64,000 nt of DNA from DASPRG01 sp963796125 (GCA_963796125.1 CAWCKM010000049.1:1-64000), one strand, 5' to 3'. Positions 7,108-16,853 are shown, numbered from the stretch's first letter. Numbers and translations are program-made. Notes: generated from the letters alone by a model not told the origin.

Positions 7108-7148
7108 ATTTTGAGTCCGGCGCGTCTGCCAATTCCACCACACCGGCA
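7108..7148. repeat. Putative attachment-site repeat, distal copy (tRNA-Leu 5' half)
   Basis: Exact 41-base copy of 977-1017, in the same orientation, containing only the 5' half of tRNA-Leu(CAA). The D-arm and 5' acceptor strand are present and the variable arm, T-arm and 3' end are absent, so it cannot make a tRNA. It is best read as the original 5' half displaced by insertion. Confidence 0.75.
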
Positions 7149-7150
7149 TA

Positions 7151-7237
7151 AATTCAGTTAAGAGTAACAAGGTACGGTTAGTAGTTTTAAAAATCTGAGA
7201 CTACAATTTTACCGTATTTGTTACTCTGAATTCGTAT
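7151..7237. repeat. Imperfect inverted repeat beyond the distal att copy
   Basis: AGAGTAACAAGGTACGGT and its near complement ACCGTATTTGTTACTCT lie about 30 bases apart. This resembles the palindromic spacers of the tRNA array. It supports the idea that this is the original upstream flank of tRNA-Leu. Confidence 0.4.
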
Positions 7238-7306
7238 ACTAAATCAGTTATCGTTTATAAGGTATCAAGGAAATTAAAATTCCAATTTACAGTGCAACGG
7301 CCATAT

Positions 7307-8703
7307 CTATTTCCCGATACAGAAGTTCTGGAATATGCTGTCGAGTATATCATCTGTTGTAACTGCTCCGACTATTTCGCCGAGCCTATCAAGGGAATCT
7401 CTAAGCTCCAGGGCTACTATTTCAAGCGGTTTATTTTTTTCAAAACAAGACAGAGCCCTTCCAAGTGATGTTGCAGCATTCTCTATCGCAATCTTATGCC
7501 TCAGATTTGTAACGAGAACCCCTTCCTTTTCTTCTTTCCACTCTTTCAGAGAGGAGCTGAAAATCAGGTCCTTCAGTTCTTCAAGCCCGGCACCGCAGAG
7601 GGCAGAGATATCAAGGATAAACACGTCGCGAGGCGAAAATCTTGAGGCAATAACGGATTTATCAGATACAGAAGGAAGGTCACACTTATTCATTACAACA
7701 ATAATTAATGGTTTACCCTTTATTTTTTCTATGACCTCGAAGTCCTCATCTTGAAAAGGTTCGCTGCTATCAAAAACAGCGATCACAAAATCAGCGTTTT
7801 CAATACTCTGAAGACTTCTTTTTACTCCCTCTTCTCGGCAACATTCTGCACGTCTCGTATCCCTGCCGTATCCATGATTCTCAAAGGGAGGCCGTTTATA
7901 TTCAGATACTCTTCAATCACATCCCTTGTAGTCCCTGGCATTGGTGTCACGATAGCCCTGTCTTTTTGAAGGAGTGCATTCAGAAGGGATGATTTTCCTA
8001 CGTTTGGTCTTCCAACAATTGCTGTTGAAAGCCCCTCCCTGAAGAATTTTGCTTCATCATAGGTCTTGAGGAGTTTCTGGAGTTCTTTCATGATCTCTTC
8101 TATTGACTTTACTATTTCATCTTTTGAGGCTATCTCTATTTCGTCTTCAGGAAAATCTATGTATGCCTCTACATGGGCGTAGAGGTCTTTAAGCTTATCT
8201 CTCAGGGCGGTTATCTTTTCAGAGAGACCGCCCTGAAGTTGCTCCATCGCAATCCTTCTGCTTTCATCAGTCTTTGCTCGTATAAGGTCAAGCACTGCCT
8301 CTGCCTGGGAGAGGTCTACTCTTCCATTGATAAATGCCCTTTTCGTAAACTCTCCTGGATCTGCGAGTCTTGCACCTCCCCTGAGGGCCAATTCGAGAAT
8401 CCTTCTCAGCGTGACCATACCTGAGTGGCAGTTAATCTCAACAATGTCCTCGCGGGTGTACGAATGAGGGGAGCGCATAACAGCAACAAGTACTTCATCA
8501 ACTGTTTCACCTGTTGAGGGATCTTGTATATGTCCATAAACAAGTTTGTATGAGGCTACATCCCTGAGAAATCTTTTTTTGGGGGAAGTAAAGATTTTTT
8601 CTGCAATCTCTATAGACTCTTTCCCGCTCAGTCTGACAATACCAATGCCGCCTTCACCCAAGGGAGTAGCTATAGCTGAGATGGTGTCATCATTATTAAA
8701 CAT
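7307..8703 (-). CDS. mnmE: tRNA modification GTPase MnmE
   Basis: With MnmG it builds the cmnm5 group on wobble uridine 34 of several tRNAs. The ATG at 8703 gives the usual start, followed by SAIATPLGEGGIGIVRLSG. The N-terminal folate-binding domain is followed by a helical domain with an embedded Ras-like G domain showing the P-loop GRPNVGKSS and the DTAGIR switch. NKCD follows, and the protein ends with the catalytic CIGK motif. One frame break near 7800 splits the G domain; all parts are otherwise normal. It follows yidC on the same strand, a widely conserved neighbourhood. Confidence 0.93.
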
Positions 8704-8759
8704 TACGGAATCCTCACCTAACAAGGAGTCAATAGCAGGGTTCAAGGGGTCAAGTCGCC

Positions 8760-8812
8760 AAGGATTCGAGCTAAACCCTTTAGCCCCAAATCCTTGATAC
8801 CCTCGAATCCTT
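8760..8812. repeat. Hairpin between yidC and mnmE
   Basis: A perfect 11-base inverted repeat (8760-8770, 8802-8812; AAGGATTCGAG and complement) with a 31-base centre. It has no T tract and looks like a REP-type intergenic palindrome. Confidence 0.4.
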
Positions 8813-8855
8813 CTGATTAGTATACCCAAAATATATTGGCGATTAGATGGAGAGA

Positions 8856-10413
8856 TTAAGACTCGGTCTTTAATTTTCTGTTCACGTAAAGCTGCTGGGC
8901 GATGCTGAAGATGTTGTTCATGAGCCAGTAGAGGACAAGACCAGTTGCGAAGTTCAGGAACAGGAATGTGAATATAATTGGCATAAACATCATGATTCTG
9001 TTCTGAGCGGGGTCCATGGAGGTAGGTGTCATCTTCTGCTGGATTATCATGGTGGCACCCATGAGTATGGGTAAAGGGCCTACAGCGAAGCCTCCAATTA
9101 AGGGAAACCATGATGGAATGTGCCCAAAGAGTGTATCAGGCGCGGACAGATCTTTTAACCAGAGCATAAAGGGTGCTCCCCTCAGCTCTATAGCGATCAT
9201 CAATATTTTATAGAGTGCAAAGAATACAGGTATCTGGAGAAGCATGGGAAGACAGCCACCCAGAGGGTTGACCTTATATTTTTTGTAGAGATCCATCATT
9301 TCCCTCTGCATCCTCTGCGGGTCTTTCTTAAATTTTTCCCTCACCTCTGCCATCTTCGGTTGCAACTCCTGCATTTTTTTCATTGACTTCTGACTTTTGT
9401 TTACGAGGGGTATGAATGGGATGCGGATTATTATTGTGAGAAGGACGATTGCCCATCCATAGTTGCCGAGAACGTTATAAAAAAGCTTTAGTGTCCAGAA
9501 AAGAGGCACTGCTAAAACCGAGAAGAAACCGAAATCGACAATGTGTTCGAGTCCCACATGGAGGGCTTTCAACCTGTCATATTCCTTTGGCCCTGCATAG
9601 AGGATAAAACTGTTGGTAGCAGGTTTGCCCTTAAATGCAATGAGAGGAATATCATTCTTTTTCCATGCCCTTGCCTCTTCCATAGGCGTGAGAGGGACAA
9701 GGGAGGCGAAGAAATATTTGTCTTCCTGGGCTATCCACTTCAGATCGTCTCGGTAGCTTTCAGCTTCCTTCAGTTTAGGCTCGACTCTCTTAGTCCCTGT
9801 GAGAAGAACAGGTCCTATATGGGAAGAACTATCTTTTCTGTCATGAATACCAAAATCGTTTCCAATCGTTATCCAGTAGTCAGGAAGACCGGAGACTTCA
9901 TCTTTGACATTAATCCGGTAATCATTACTGTAGAAGGTATATGTCCTTCTGACAGATAATTCAGCATCTGCATATTCGAAGATGAGGGAATCTGAAACCT
10001 TGTCTTTGTTCAGTGTAATATCCTGTCCGGAGGTTTGAAAGTTGGCATCTGAGAGATTAAAATTATCTGTTGAACCTATGCTGAGAGGAGGTTCCAGCCC
10101 CTGACTCTTAAGGAGCACCACATTTTTCCCCTCTTTATCCTTGTATTTCTTGATCTCATAAGTGCTTGAGAGTTCCACCTCTTGTTGTAAATACTGCTGA
10201 ATAGAATTCAGTATCGACCTTTATCTCTTTTTCTTCTGCAGTAGCCTTGGGAGATACAGGAAGTTCCAGGGGTTTTACAGGGACAGTCTCCTCTTTCTTT
10301 ACGACTTCTGTTTTTTTCTGCGTTTGCTGGGGCTCAGGTTTTATAAAAAAGTACTGATACAGGAAGAGGATAACAAATGAAATTGCAACCGCAATAAGTG
10401 CCCGCTTTTCCAT
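8856..10413 (-). CDS. yidC: Membrane protein insertase YidC
   Basis: Inserts and folds inner-membrane proteins, alone or with SecYEG. The N-terminus has the membrane anchor (about residues 5-22) followed by a proline/lysine-rich linker and the large periplasmic domain. The C-terminal third has the conserved five-helix core, with the LPMLLQIPVFFALYK and IIFTFLFLNFATGLVLYW segments. One frame break near 10170 separates the first 85 residues from the rest. The gene starts one base from the yidD stop. Total length near 515 residues is normal for Gram-negative YidC. Confidence 0.93.
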
Positions 10414-10625
10414 TAGCGCTTCACAGGGTCATACCCGCCGGGATGGAAGGGATGACACCGCAGTAACCTCCTTAAAGATAAATAGATCCCTCTCATCGTG
10501 CCGTGCTTTTCTATGGCTTCAATGGCATATTCAGAACAAGTCGGGATAAACCTGCAGCTTGGAGGGTATACAGGGGAAATTATAAACCGATACAATCGTA
10601 TCAATGTTATGAGAAACTGTTTCAT
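10413..10625 (-). CDS. yidD: Membrane protein insertion efficiency factor YidD
   Basis: A 70-residue member of the YidD family with the typical signature SCRFIPTCSEYAIEAIEKHG and the C-terminal RCHPFHPGGYDPV. An amphipathic N-terminal helix is thought to sit on the membrane. It overlaps the yidC start, as in most bacteria, and normally follows rnpA; here the upstream rnpA is a remnant. Cysteines at the conserved positions are present. Confidence 0.92.
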   Translation of the reverse strand: MKQFLITLIRLYRFIISPVYPPSCRFIPTCSEYAIEAIEKHGTMRGIYLSLRRLLRCHPFHPGGYDPVKR

Positions 10626-10712
10626 TATTCAGGAAAACGTTTTAAAATTCAGTGCCCCTAACTGTTATGAACTCGGGTAAAACTATAGCTAACTCTGTTC
10701 CGATGTTTGTCC

Positions 10713-10772
10713 GTCATTCCCGCTTGTCGGGAATCTTTCTTTAGAAGAAGGATGCCGGACAAGCCGGCATGA
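10713..10772. repeat. REP-like double hairpin between yidD and the rnpA remnant
   Basis: The 60-base element is a near-palindrome: hairpin ATTCCCG/CGGGAAT with loop CTTGT, a 12-base centre, then hairpin ATGCCGG/CCGGCAT with loop ACAAG. The two loops are complementary to each other. It lies where the 3' part of rnpA would be expected. Confidence 0.65.
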
Positions 10773-10832
10773 CAAAAATACACCCAAAGAGATTAATAGC
10801 ATATATCATACAACAACTTCAGCCGCAGGCGA

Positions 10833-10953
10833 TTAAAAGGAAGTTCTGATAGCCTTAGGTAAAAGACTTGGTATTTTGAAGAAAAGGTACCCTTCTTTCT
10901 TGATGACCGCCTTGAAATCTGTTTTGGTCAAGGGACTCAAAAATCTTTGAGCT
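10833..10953 (-). pseudogene. rnpA: Remnant of rnpA (RNase P protein component)
   Basis: Directly after rpmH on the minus strand one frame reads RFLSPLTKTDFKAVIKKEG, like the first part of RnpA. It then leaves the family pattern and stops after about 40 residues, against a normal length of about 110-120. The central RNA-binding RNR motif and the C-terminal half are not seen before yidD, which starts about 210 bases further on. A REP-like element fills that space. A real deletion, a replacement, or an assembly fault are all possible. Confidence 0.5.
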
Positions 10954-11094
10954 TTACACGGTAAGCTTTTTTCGATTTTTGTTCCTTCTCCTCTTGAGAA
11001 CCCTTCGCCCTCCCGGAGAACTCATTTTCTCCAGAAAACCGTGCGTCCTTTTGCGCCTGATTTTATGAGGATGGTATGTCGTATATGTTCCCAT
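10954..11094 (-). CDS. rpmH: 50S ribosomal protein L34
   Basis: A 46-residue, very basic protein of the large ribosomal subunit. It shows the family core HKIRRKRTHGFLEKMSS followed by PGGRRVLKRRR and KNRKKLTV at the end. The ATG is at 11094. It heads the conserved rpmH-rnpA-yidD-yidC-mnmE run on this strand. It is too short to appear in a standard open-frame listing with a 60-residue cut-off. Confidence 0.93.
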   Translation of the reverse strand: MGTYTTYHPHKIRRKRTHGFLEKMSSPGGRRVLKRRRNKNRKKLTV

Positions 11095-11248
11095 ATCAGC
11101 TAAGAATTATAATTTCCCGTGCGGACTAAAGTCAAGGCATGTGCAGTTCAGCATATGCGACGCATCTATTTATTGCTTTTTCAGGTTGGTTTGAATTTAG
11201 TCGGTAGACGTGATAAGATATCAAATCCTTTTCACCGGATTTTTTACA
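11095..11248. other. Divergent intergenic region
   Basis: Separates rpmH (minus) from the DUF1015 gene (plus). dnaA, the common upstream neighbour of rpmH, is not here. No clear promoter elements or DnaA boxes were identified by eye. Confidence 0.4.
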
Positions 11249-12502
11249 ATGGCTGAAATTATACCTTTCAGGGGAATCCTTTATAACGTATCTAAAGTCT
11301 CTTCCGAGGATGTTCTGGCTCCTCCTTACGACCTCATAACGCCTGAATATCAGGAGGAGTTATATCAAAAAAGTCCTTATAATATCGTCAGGATAGATTT
11401 CGGAAAGGAACAACCCGGAGACAATGAAACAGACAACAAATATACGAGGGCAAAACAATATCTTAACGAGTGGATAGAACAGGAAATAATGCTCATGAGC
11501 GAAAAACCCTCATTCTACGCTTATGAGATGATTTATTCCTCAGGTGGTGAAGAAAAGAGGCTCACCGGATTTCTCGGACTGGTGAAACTCGAAGAACTGG
11601 GGAAGGGGAAGATCCATCCCCATGAGGCTACCTATTCAAAGCCAAAGCAGGACAGATTGAACCTCCTCAGAACATGCAGGGCAAATACAAGTCCCATATT
11701 TTCACTGTATAAGAGTTCGGATGAGAAGGTATCTGCAATCCTTTCTCAGGTCACTCAGACAAAACCCTATCTTGAAGCAGTGGATGCTGCGGGAGCGACT
11801 CACAAAATCTGGCAGATCGATGGAAGGGAAGAAGTAGATGCTATAAAGGAGGAGATGAGGGATAAAGATATTTTCATTGCTGACGGACACCACAGGTATG
11901 AGACATCTATTGAATTTCAGAAGGAGATGAGGGGCAAACAACAAACTCCTCCTGGCAGCGAGCCTTTTGATTATGTGCTCATGTTTCTCGCAAATATGTC
12001 GGATCGTGGTATAACCATTCTGCCCACTCATAGACTGTTGAAGGAAATTCCGGAGAACATGGACGGGCGTCTCTCTGCATATTTTGATATCGAGCCTGTT
12101 CAGGAAGGTTTTGATATTGTAGAGAGCCTGTCAGGCAAAAGGCATGTTTTTGGTTTTTTTCAGAACCATGACGACCTGTGGTACCTGCTCCGGTTTAAAG
12201 GGAACCATCTGACCGGAATTCATCCTGCCCTGAGAGAAGTGGAAGTGATCATTCTGCATGAGCTCATACTGAAAAAGGCGCTTGAGGGGGGGAACATCGA
12301 TTATGAAATGGATGCAACAAAGGCCCTCGATAAAGTCAGAAGCGGAAAATACCGCGCAGCCTTTTTCTTGAATCCCACGAAGGTCGAGGATGTCGAAAAG
12401 GCTGCTTTTACATCTGTACGAATGCCTCCGAAATCGACATACTTCTACCCGAAGCTTCTGACAGGGGTTGTGATAAATATATTTGAAACAGGTGTTCTCT
12501 GA
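11249..12502 (+). CDS. DUF1015 family protein
   Basis: A 417-residue protein of the DUF1015 family (COG4198), function unknown. Family signatures are present in order: PFRGILYN near the start, LAPPYDLI, a HPHEATY segment, the DGHHRYET motif (around residue 215) and RAAFFLNPT near the C-terminus. A GTG at 11210 would add 13 residues, but ATG 11249 gives the usual family start; neither has a strong ribosome site. It is soluble, with no signal peptide. It is transcribed toward gap, 39 bases downstream, so it may share that operon. Confidence 0.85.
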   Translation: MAEIIPFRGILYNVSKVSSEDVLAPPYDLITPEYQEELYQKSPYNIVRIDFGKEQPGDNETDNKYTRAKQYLNEWIEQEIMLMSEKPSFYAYEMIYSSGGEEKRLTGFLGLVKLEELGKGKIHPHEATYSKPKQDRLNLLRTCRANTSPIFSLYKSSDEKVSAILSQVTQTKPYLEAVDAAGATHKIWQIDGREEVDAIKEEMRDKDIFIADGHHRYETSIEFQKEMRGKQQTPPGSEPFDYVLMFLANMSDRGITILPTHRLLKEIPENMDGRLSAYFDIEPVQEGFDIVESLSGKRHVFGFFQNHDDLWYLLRFKGNHLTGIHPALREVEVIILHELILKKALEGGNIDYEMDATKALDKVRSGKYRAAFFLNPTKVEDVEKAAFTSVRMPPKSTYFYPKLLTGVVINIFETGVL

Positions 12503-12541
12503 CAGGTTAGTTTAATAACAAATACTTTTACAGGAGGTCTT

Positions 12542-13547
12542 ATGGCAATGCGTGTTGCAATAAATGGTTTCGGAAGAATAGGAAGAGCCTTTTTGAGGGC
12601 AAGCAAAGGGAATAATGAATTTACTGTCGTGGCGATTAATGATCTTACAGATGCAAAGACTCTTGCCCATCTTCTTAAATATGACTCAGTGCACGGTATT
12701 TTTAAAGCAGAGGTAAAAGCAGGCGATGGGAACATAAACGTTGACGGAGCAGAGATCAAGATTCTTGCATTAACAGAGCCTGAAAAGCTTCCGTGGAAGG
12801 ACCTCGGTGTTGATGTTGTTATCGAATCAACAGGCAGGTTTACAGACAAGCCATCAGCATCAAAACACATTGATGCTGGCGCAAAGTGGGTAATAATCTC
12901 AGCACCTGCCAAGGAACCGGACATAACCATCTGTATGGGTGTCAATGAAGAAACATTAGACCCCGGAAAGCATAAGGTCATTTCGAATGCATCATGCACT
13001 ACCAACTGTCTTGCGCCGGTCGCAAAAGTTATACACAACGAGTTCAAGATAAACAAAGGTCTCATGACCACTATCCACTCCTATACAAATGACCAGAGGA
13101 TACTTGACCTTCCCCATAAGGACCTGAGAAGGGCAAGGGCTGCTGCAATGAGTATGATTCCTACGACAACAGGGGCAGCAAAGGCTGTCGGGCTTGTGTT
13201 GCCGGATCTCAAGGGTAAGCTCAATGGCCTTGTCAATGAGAGTCCCTACCCCTAATGTTTCTGTTGTAGACCTTGTTGCTGAAGTATCAAGGGATGTTAC
13301 GGCAGAGGAAGTGAATACTGTTCTGAAAAGGGCAGCCGAGGGACCCTTAAAAGGGATCTTGCAATATTCTGAGGACCCGCTTGTTTCTATTGATTTCAAT
13401 GGCAATGACCATTCAGCTATTGTAGATGCAAAGCTGACAATGGTTCTCGAAGGCAAGATGGTAAAGGTGCTTGCATGGTATGACAATGAATGGGGTTATA
13501 GCTCACGCCTGAGAGACTTGATACTGTATTTAAACAAGAGGGCATAA
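12542..13547 (+). CDS. gap: Glyceraldehyde-3-phosphate dehydrogenase
   Basis: Interconverts glyceraldehyde 3-phosphate and 1,3-bisphosphoglycerate with NAD(P). The ATG follows AGGAGG. The NAD-binding INGFGRIGR motif is at residues 7-15 and the active-site SNASCTTNC has its cysteine near residue 152. The closing WYDNEWGYS is present. One extra base near 13225, just before RVPTPNVS, breaks the frame; the two halves otherwise make a normal 335-residue enzyme. pgk follows after two bases, so the two are an operon. Confidence 0.95.
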
Positions 13548-13549
13548 AG

Positions 13550-14785
13550 GTGGCAAGGAAAAATGCAGCAGAATCTGTTCCTATTAAGGATATATTTAAC
13601 AAGCTTACAATCGAAGACATTGACCTGAAAGGAAAGAGGGTATTCATCAGGGCAGATTTCAATGTTCCCCTCGATGATAATTTGATGGTCACTGATGACA
13701 GAAGGATAAGATCAACCCTTCCCACAATAAATTATGCCATTGATGAAGGTGCAAGAGTTATTATCTCTTCACACCTCGGACGACCGAAAGGGAAAAGAGA
13801 TCCAAGGTACAGCCTTGCACCTTTGGCAAAAAGGCTTCAGAGGCTTCTCAGTAAAGAGGTTCTCTTTGCATCAGATTGCGTTGGCAGCCAGGTAGAAAGT
13901 CTTGTTGCGAAGATGAAGGATGGAGATGTCCTTCTCCTTGAAAATCTCAGATACCACCCCGGGGAGGAAAAAAATGACGAGGAGTTTGCCCGTGCCCTGG
14001 CATCTCTTGCCGATGTTTACATTAATGATGCCTTTGGGACAGCCCACAGGGCTCATGCATCGATTGTAGGAGTACCAAAATTCCTCCGCGCAGCAGCCGG
14101 ATTTCTTTTAAAGAAAGAGGTCGAGTATCTGGGGGGCGCGATAGAGAATCCGGTGAGGCCCTTTGTTGCAATTCTCGGTGGAGCAAAAGTTTCAGGAAAG
14201 ATAAACGTTCTTGAGAATCTCGTTAACAAGGTTGACAAAGTTCTCATCGGTGGTGGCATGGCATTTACTTTTATAAAAGCAATGGGTTACGAGGTAGGGA
14301 GATCCCTTGTCGAAGAGGATATGCTTGAGACAGCTCAGAGGATAAGAAGAAAACTGAAAGGTATGGGAATAAAGTTTTATCTTCCTGTGGATTGTGTGAT
14401 AGCTCAGGACAGAGAGTCGGGTGGAGAAACAAAAATTATCCCAACTCTTGAGATACCGAAGGGGTGGGCTGCTCTCGATATCGGACCTGCAACAGTCAAG
14501 CTCTTTTCAGAAGCATTACATGATGCGAAGACTATTCTCTGGAATGGGCCGATGGGCATGTTCGAAATTGATGCCTTCTCGAGGGGTACCTTTGCCGTTG
14601 CTCATGCTGTTGCAGATGCATTTGCCCTTACGATCGTTGGGGGAGGCGATACAGACCTTGCCGTACACAGGGCAGGAGTTTCTGATGCAATATCCTTTAT
14701 CTCGACAGGTGGTGGAGCAACACTGCAGCTCCTTGAAGGAAAAGAATTACCCGGTATTGCAGTCCTTGCAAACAGAGAAGATTAA
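13550..14785 (+). CDS. pgk: Phosphoglycerate kinase
   Basis: Transfers phosphate between 1,3-bisphosphoglycerate and ADP. Intact, 411 residues from a GTG two bases after the gap stop. The first 15 or so residues extend beyond the usual start near LTIEDIDLKGKRVFIRADFN, so a later start is possible. Visible motifs are RADFNVPLD, SHLGRPKG, GTAHRAHAS, AILGGAKVSGK and the nucleotide-binding GGGDTDLAVH near the C-terminus. It converges on speD with 18 bases between the stops. Confidence 0.95.
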   Translation: MARKNAAESVPIKDIFNKLTIEDIDLKGKRVFIRADFNVPLDDNLMVTDDRRIRSTLPTINYAIDEGARVIISSHLGRPKGKRDPRYSLAPLAKRLQRLLSKEVLFASDCVGSQVESLVAKMKDGDVLLLENLRYHPGEEKNDEEFARALASLADVYINDAFGTAHRAHASIVGVPKFLRAAAGFLLKKEVEYLGGAIENPVRPFVAILGGAKVSGKINVLENLVNKVDKVLIGGGMAFTFIKAMGYEVGRSLVEEDMLETAQRIRRKLKGMGIKFYLPVDCVIAQDRESGGETKIIPTLEIPKGWAALDIGPATVKLFSEALHDAKTILWNGPMGMFEIDAFSRGTFAVAHAVADAFALTIVGGGDTDLAVHRAGVSDAISFISTGGGATLQLLEGKELPGIAVLANRED

Positions 14786-14803
14786 GGGACAGTATCCGGA
14801 AAT

Positions 14804-15241
14804 CTAACTGGTAGTGGTGTGGTAGACTTCGGTATTCTCGTAAGGACCGTCTGAAGCAGTGCATACCTTGTGTGGTAGTTTTTCATTTTTGTGAGAGAGT
14901 ATTCCCCTCTTCATCTCAACAATAGAAGGATTTTTGCAGTCAAATTTTTTGACAAGGTATGAGACGGCACGTTCAGGTTTGATGATGTCACCACAGGTAA
15001 AGATGTCCACAGCTGCATAACCATACTCGGGCCATGTATGAATCGTGAGATGGGATTCGGCAATAACTACAACACCACTTATACCAAAGGGATTAAATTC
15101 GTGGAAGGAGTTATTAATTATTGTTGCCTTGGCTTCTTTTGCTGCAGAGACAAGAATTTTTCTTACTTTCTCAAGGCTCTTCAAAATCTCGGGATTGCAA
15201 TCCCGCAATTCAATAAGAAGATGGGTACCTAAAGCATACAA
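14804..15241 (-). CDS. speD: S-adenosylmethionine decarboxylase proenzyme
   Basis: Makes decarboxylated AdoMet for spermidine synthesis, using a pyruvoyl group formed by self-cleavage. I chose TTG at 15241, with GGGAGG eight bases upstream. With it, the cleavage serine is residue 63 (ESHLTIHTW), the histidine 68 and the cysteine 83 (FTCGD), the same numbering as the small class 1B bacterial enzymes. The C-terminal tail of about 30 residues after the core is somewhat longer than usual. The gene is convergent with pgk. Confidence 0.92.
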   Translation of the reverse strand: MYALGTHLLIELRDCNPEILKSLEKVRKILVSAAKEAKATIINNSFHEFNPFGISGVVVIAESHLTIHTWPEYGYAAVDIFTCGDIIKPERAVSYLVKKFDCKNPSIVEMKRGILSHKNEKLPHKVCTASDGPYENTEVYHTTTS

Positions 15242-15370
15242 TTCTCTACCTCCCTTCAAAAATCTTTAATATTAGAATTAAAAAGATACAGTAAAAAAAG
15301 AAGTGTTGTCAAGTGGCAATTTATGAATTTAAGAAAAAACCAATAAAAAGAGGTTGTACGGTTGCTTTCT

Positions 15371-16579
15371 TTACCCCTTCATAAAATAATCCATCAATTT
15401 GTAGCCTTCTTCGAAATTCATGATACCATCTCTCTCGATAAGTTTTTCATCAAAGGAAGCCTCACCGTTGTTTATCCTGAGTCTGCTGTCAAATATGACA
15501 AAGGGGATCGGTTCATCTGTATGTGTCCTGATCGCGATGGGCGTTGCGTGGTCAGGCATAATAAGGACCCGGTATTCCCTGAACTCTTCCAAACCTCTGA
15601 GAACAGTCCCCACAACAAGAGCATCAAAATCCTCGATAGCTTTTATTTTGTCTCTGTAATTGCCGGAGTGCCCTGCTTCATCTGGAGCCTCAACATGGAT
15701 ATAGACAAAGTCAATACGATTGAGTGCACGCAGAGATTCCTCTGCCTTCCCGATGTAGTTTGTATCCAAATAGCCCGTAATACCAGGAACCTGGAGTATT
15801 TCAAATCCAATAGAAATGCCTATGCCTCGTGTAAGGTCAACTGCAGAGACGAGAGCACCATCGACAAAGTATTTCTGTTTGAAGGCAGGCAGCATCGGTT
15901 TCTTGCCCTGTCCCCATAACCAGATGCTATTAGCAGGTTTCTCCCCTCGTTTTATCCTTTCCGTGTTTACAGGATGTCTTTCCAGGATTCCTGTTGATCT
16001 GAGCATCATCTTTTTCACGACATCCTCTCCGTTTCCGACAGGCAGGTAATCTGTTATCTCCTTACCGAGGATATCATGGGGGGGAATGCATTCAATATCC
16101 GCCGGCCCGCGAGACCAGACCATGAGATGTCTGTAACTCACTCCCGGATAGAAATGGATATCCACTGTGCCGAGTTGTGTGTCAATCTCCTGAATAAGTT
16201 CTTTTGCCTCCTCCGTTGTTATGTGTCCACTGCTGTAATCATCCATTACTGCCGTTTTCCTGTATTGATCGTATTTGAGAGTAACCAGGTTGCACCTGAA
16301 AGGGACATCATCTGCATGCAGTTGTATTCCAATACTGGCTGCTTCAAGAGGGGCCCTTCCCGTATAAAACTCCAAAGGGTTATAACCGAGAATGCTCAGA
16401 TTCGCAACGTCTGAACCAGGATAAAGACCCTGGGGAATGGTCCTGACCTTACCAATAATTCCTTCTCTTGCAAGTCTGTCCATATGAGGAGTGAAAGCCT
16501 GCTGGAGAGGCGTTTTTCCATTCAGTTCCTTGATGGGTCTGTCAGCCATACCATCACCAATGATAACGACATACTTCAC
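15371..16579 (-). CDS. apgM: Cofactor-independent phosphoglycerate mutase, archaeal type
   Basis: Interconverts 3- and 2-phosphoglycerate. A 402-residue member of the alkaline phosphatase superfamily, with the metal-binding IGDGMADRP near the start, the GSDVANLSILGY motif, EAPDEAGHSG in the C-terminal half and MPDHATP metal ligands. It belongs to the ApgM branch rather than the longer GpmI. GTG start at 16579 with GGAGGG upstream. It lies downstream of the NIL-domain gene (38-base gap), in a run with hom and an aminotransferase. Confidence 0.9.
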   Translation of the reverse strand: MKYVVIIGDGMADRPIKELNGKTPLQQAFTPHMDRLAREGIIGKVRTIPQGLYPGSDVANLSILGYNPLEFYTGRAPLEAASIGIQLHADDVPFRCNLVTLKYDQYRKTAVMDDYSSGHITTEEAKELIQEIDTQLGTVDIHFYPGVSYRHLMVWSRGPADIECIPPHDILGKEITDYLPVGNGEDVVKKMMLRSTGILERHPVNTERIKRGEKPANSIWLWGQGKKPMLPAFKQKYFVDGALVSAVDLTRGIGISIGFEILQVPGITGYLDTNYIGKAEESLRALNRIDFVYIHVEAPDEAGHSGNYRDKIKAIEDFDALVVGTVLRGLEEFREYRVLIMPDHATPIAIRTHTDEPIPFVIFDSRLRINNGEASFDEKLIERDGIMNFEEGYKLMDYFMKG

Positions 16580-16616
16580 AAGATACCCTCCAGTGTTTTT
16601 TCCACAGCCTCTTCTG

Positions 16617-16853
16617 TTACTTTTTGATGTTTCCCTCTATAAGCTCTACAATAACCCCTTGCTCTCTGAGGGACTGGATGCCTTTTTCGAGATTCTCCAT
16701 TTTTCCTTCAAGCTCAAGGACCATCTCGCCAACGGTCTCTGTGACCCTTGCCATCCTGATATTAGGCATTACATCATATTTCTTTGCCATCGTAAAAATG
16801 ACGGGTTCTTTAATGAGATGTTGTGGAAAGGTCAACCTTAGTTTTTTCTTCAT
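16617..16853 (-). CDS. NIL-domain protein
   Basis: A 78-residue protein starting at ATG 16853 after GGAGG. It matches the NIL domain, a small ferredoxin-fold domain known from methionine transporters and from proteins of homocysteine assembly: LRLTFPQHLIKEPVIF at the start, then GEMVLELEG and a terminal VELIEG strand. No Fe-S cysteines are present. The position next to hom suggests a link to aspartate-family sulfur amino acid metabolism, possibly binding methionine. That role is inference from context. Confidence 0.8.
   Translation of the reverse strand: MKKKLRLTFPQHLIKEPVIFTMAKKYDVMPNIRMARVTETVGEMVLELEGKMENLEKGIQSLREQGVIVELIEGNIKK

Noticed and set aside
7822..9111. Long N-terminal extension of the mnmE frame beyond 8703
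   Set aside because: The extension is antisense-frame sequence over yidC and lacks MnmE-like residues; ATG 8703 gives the family start.
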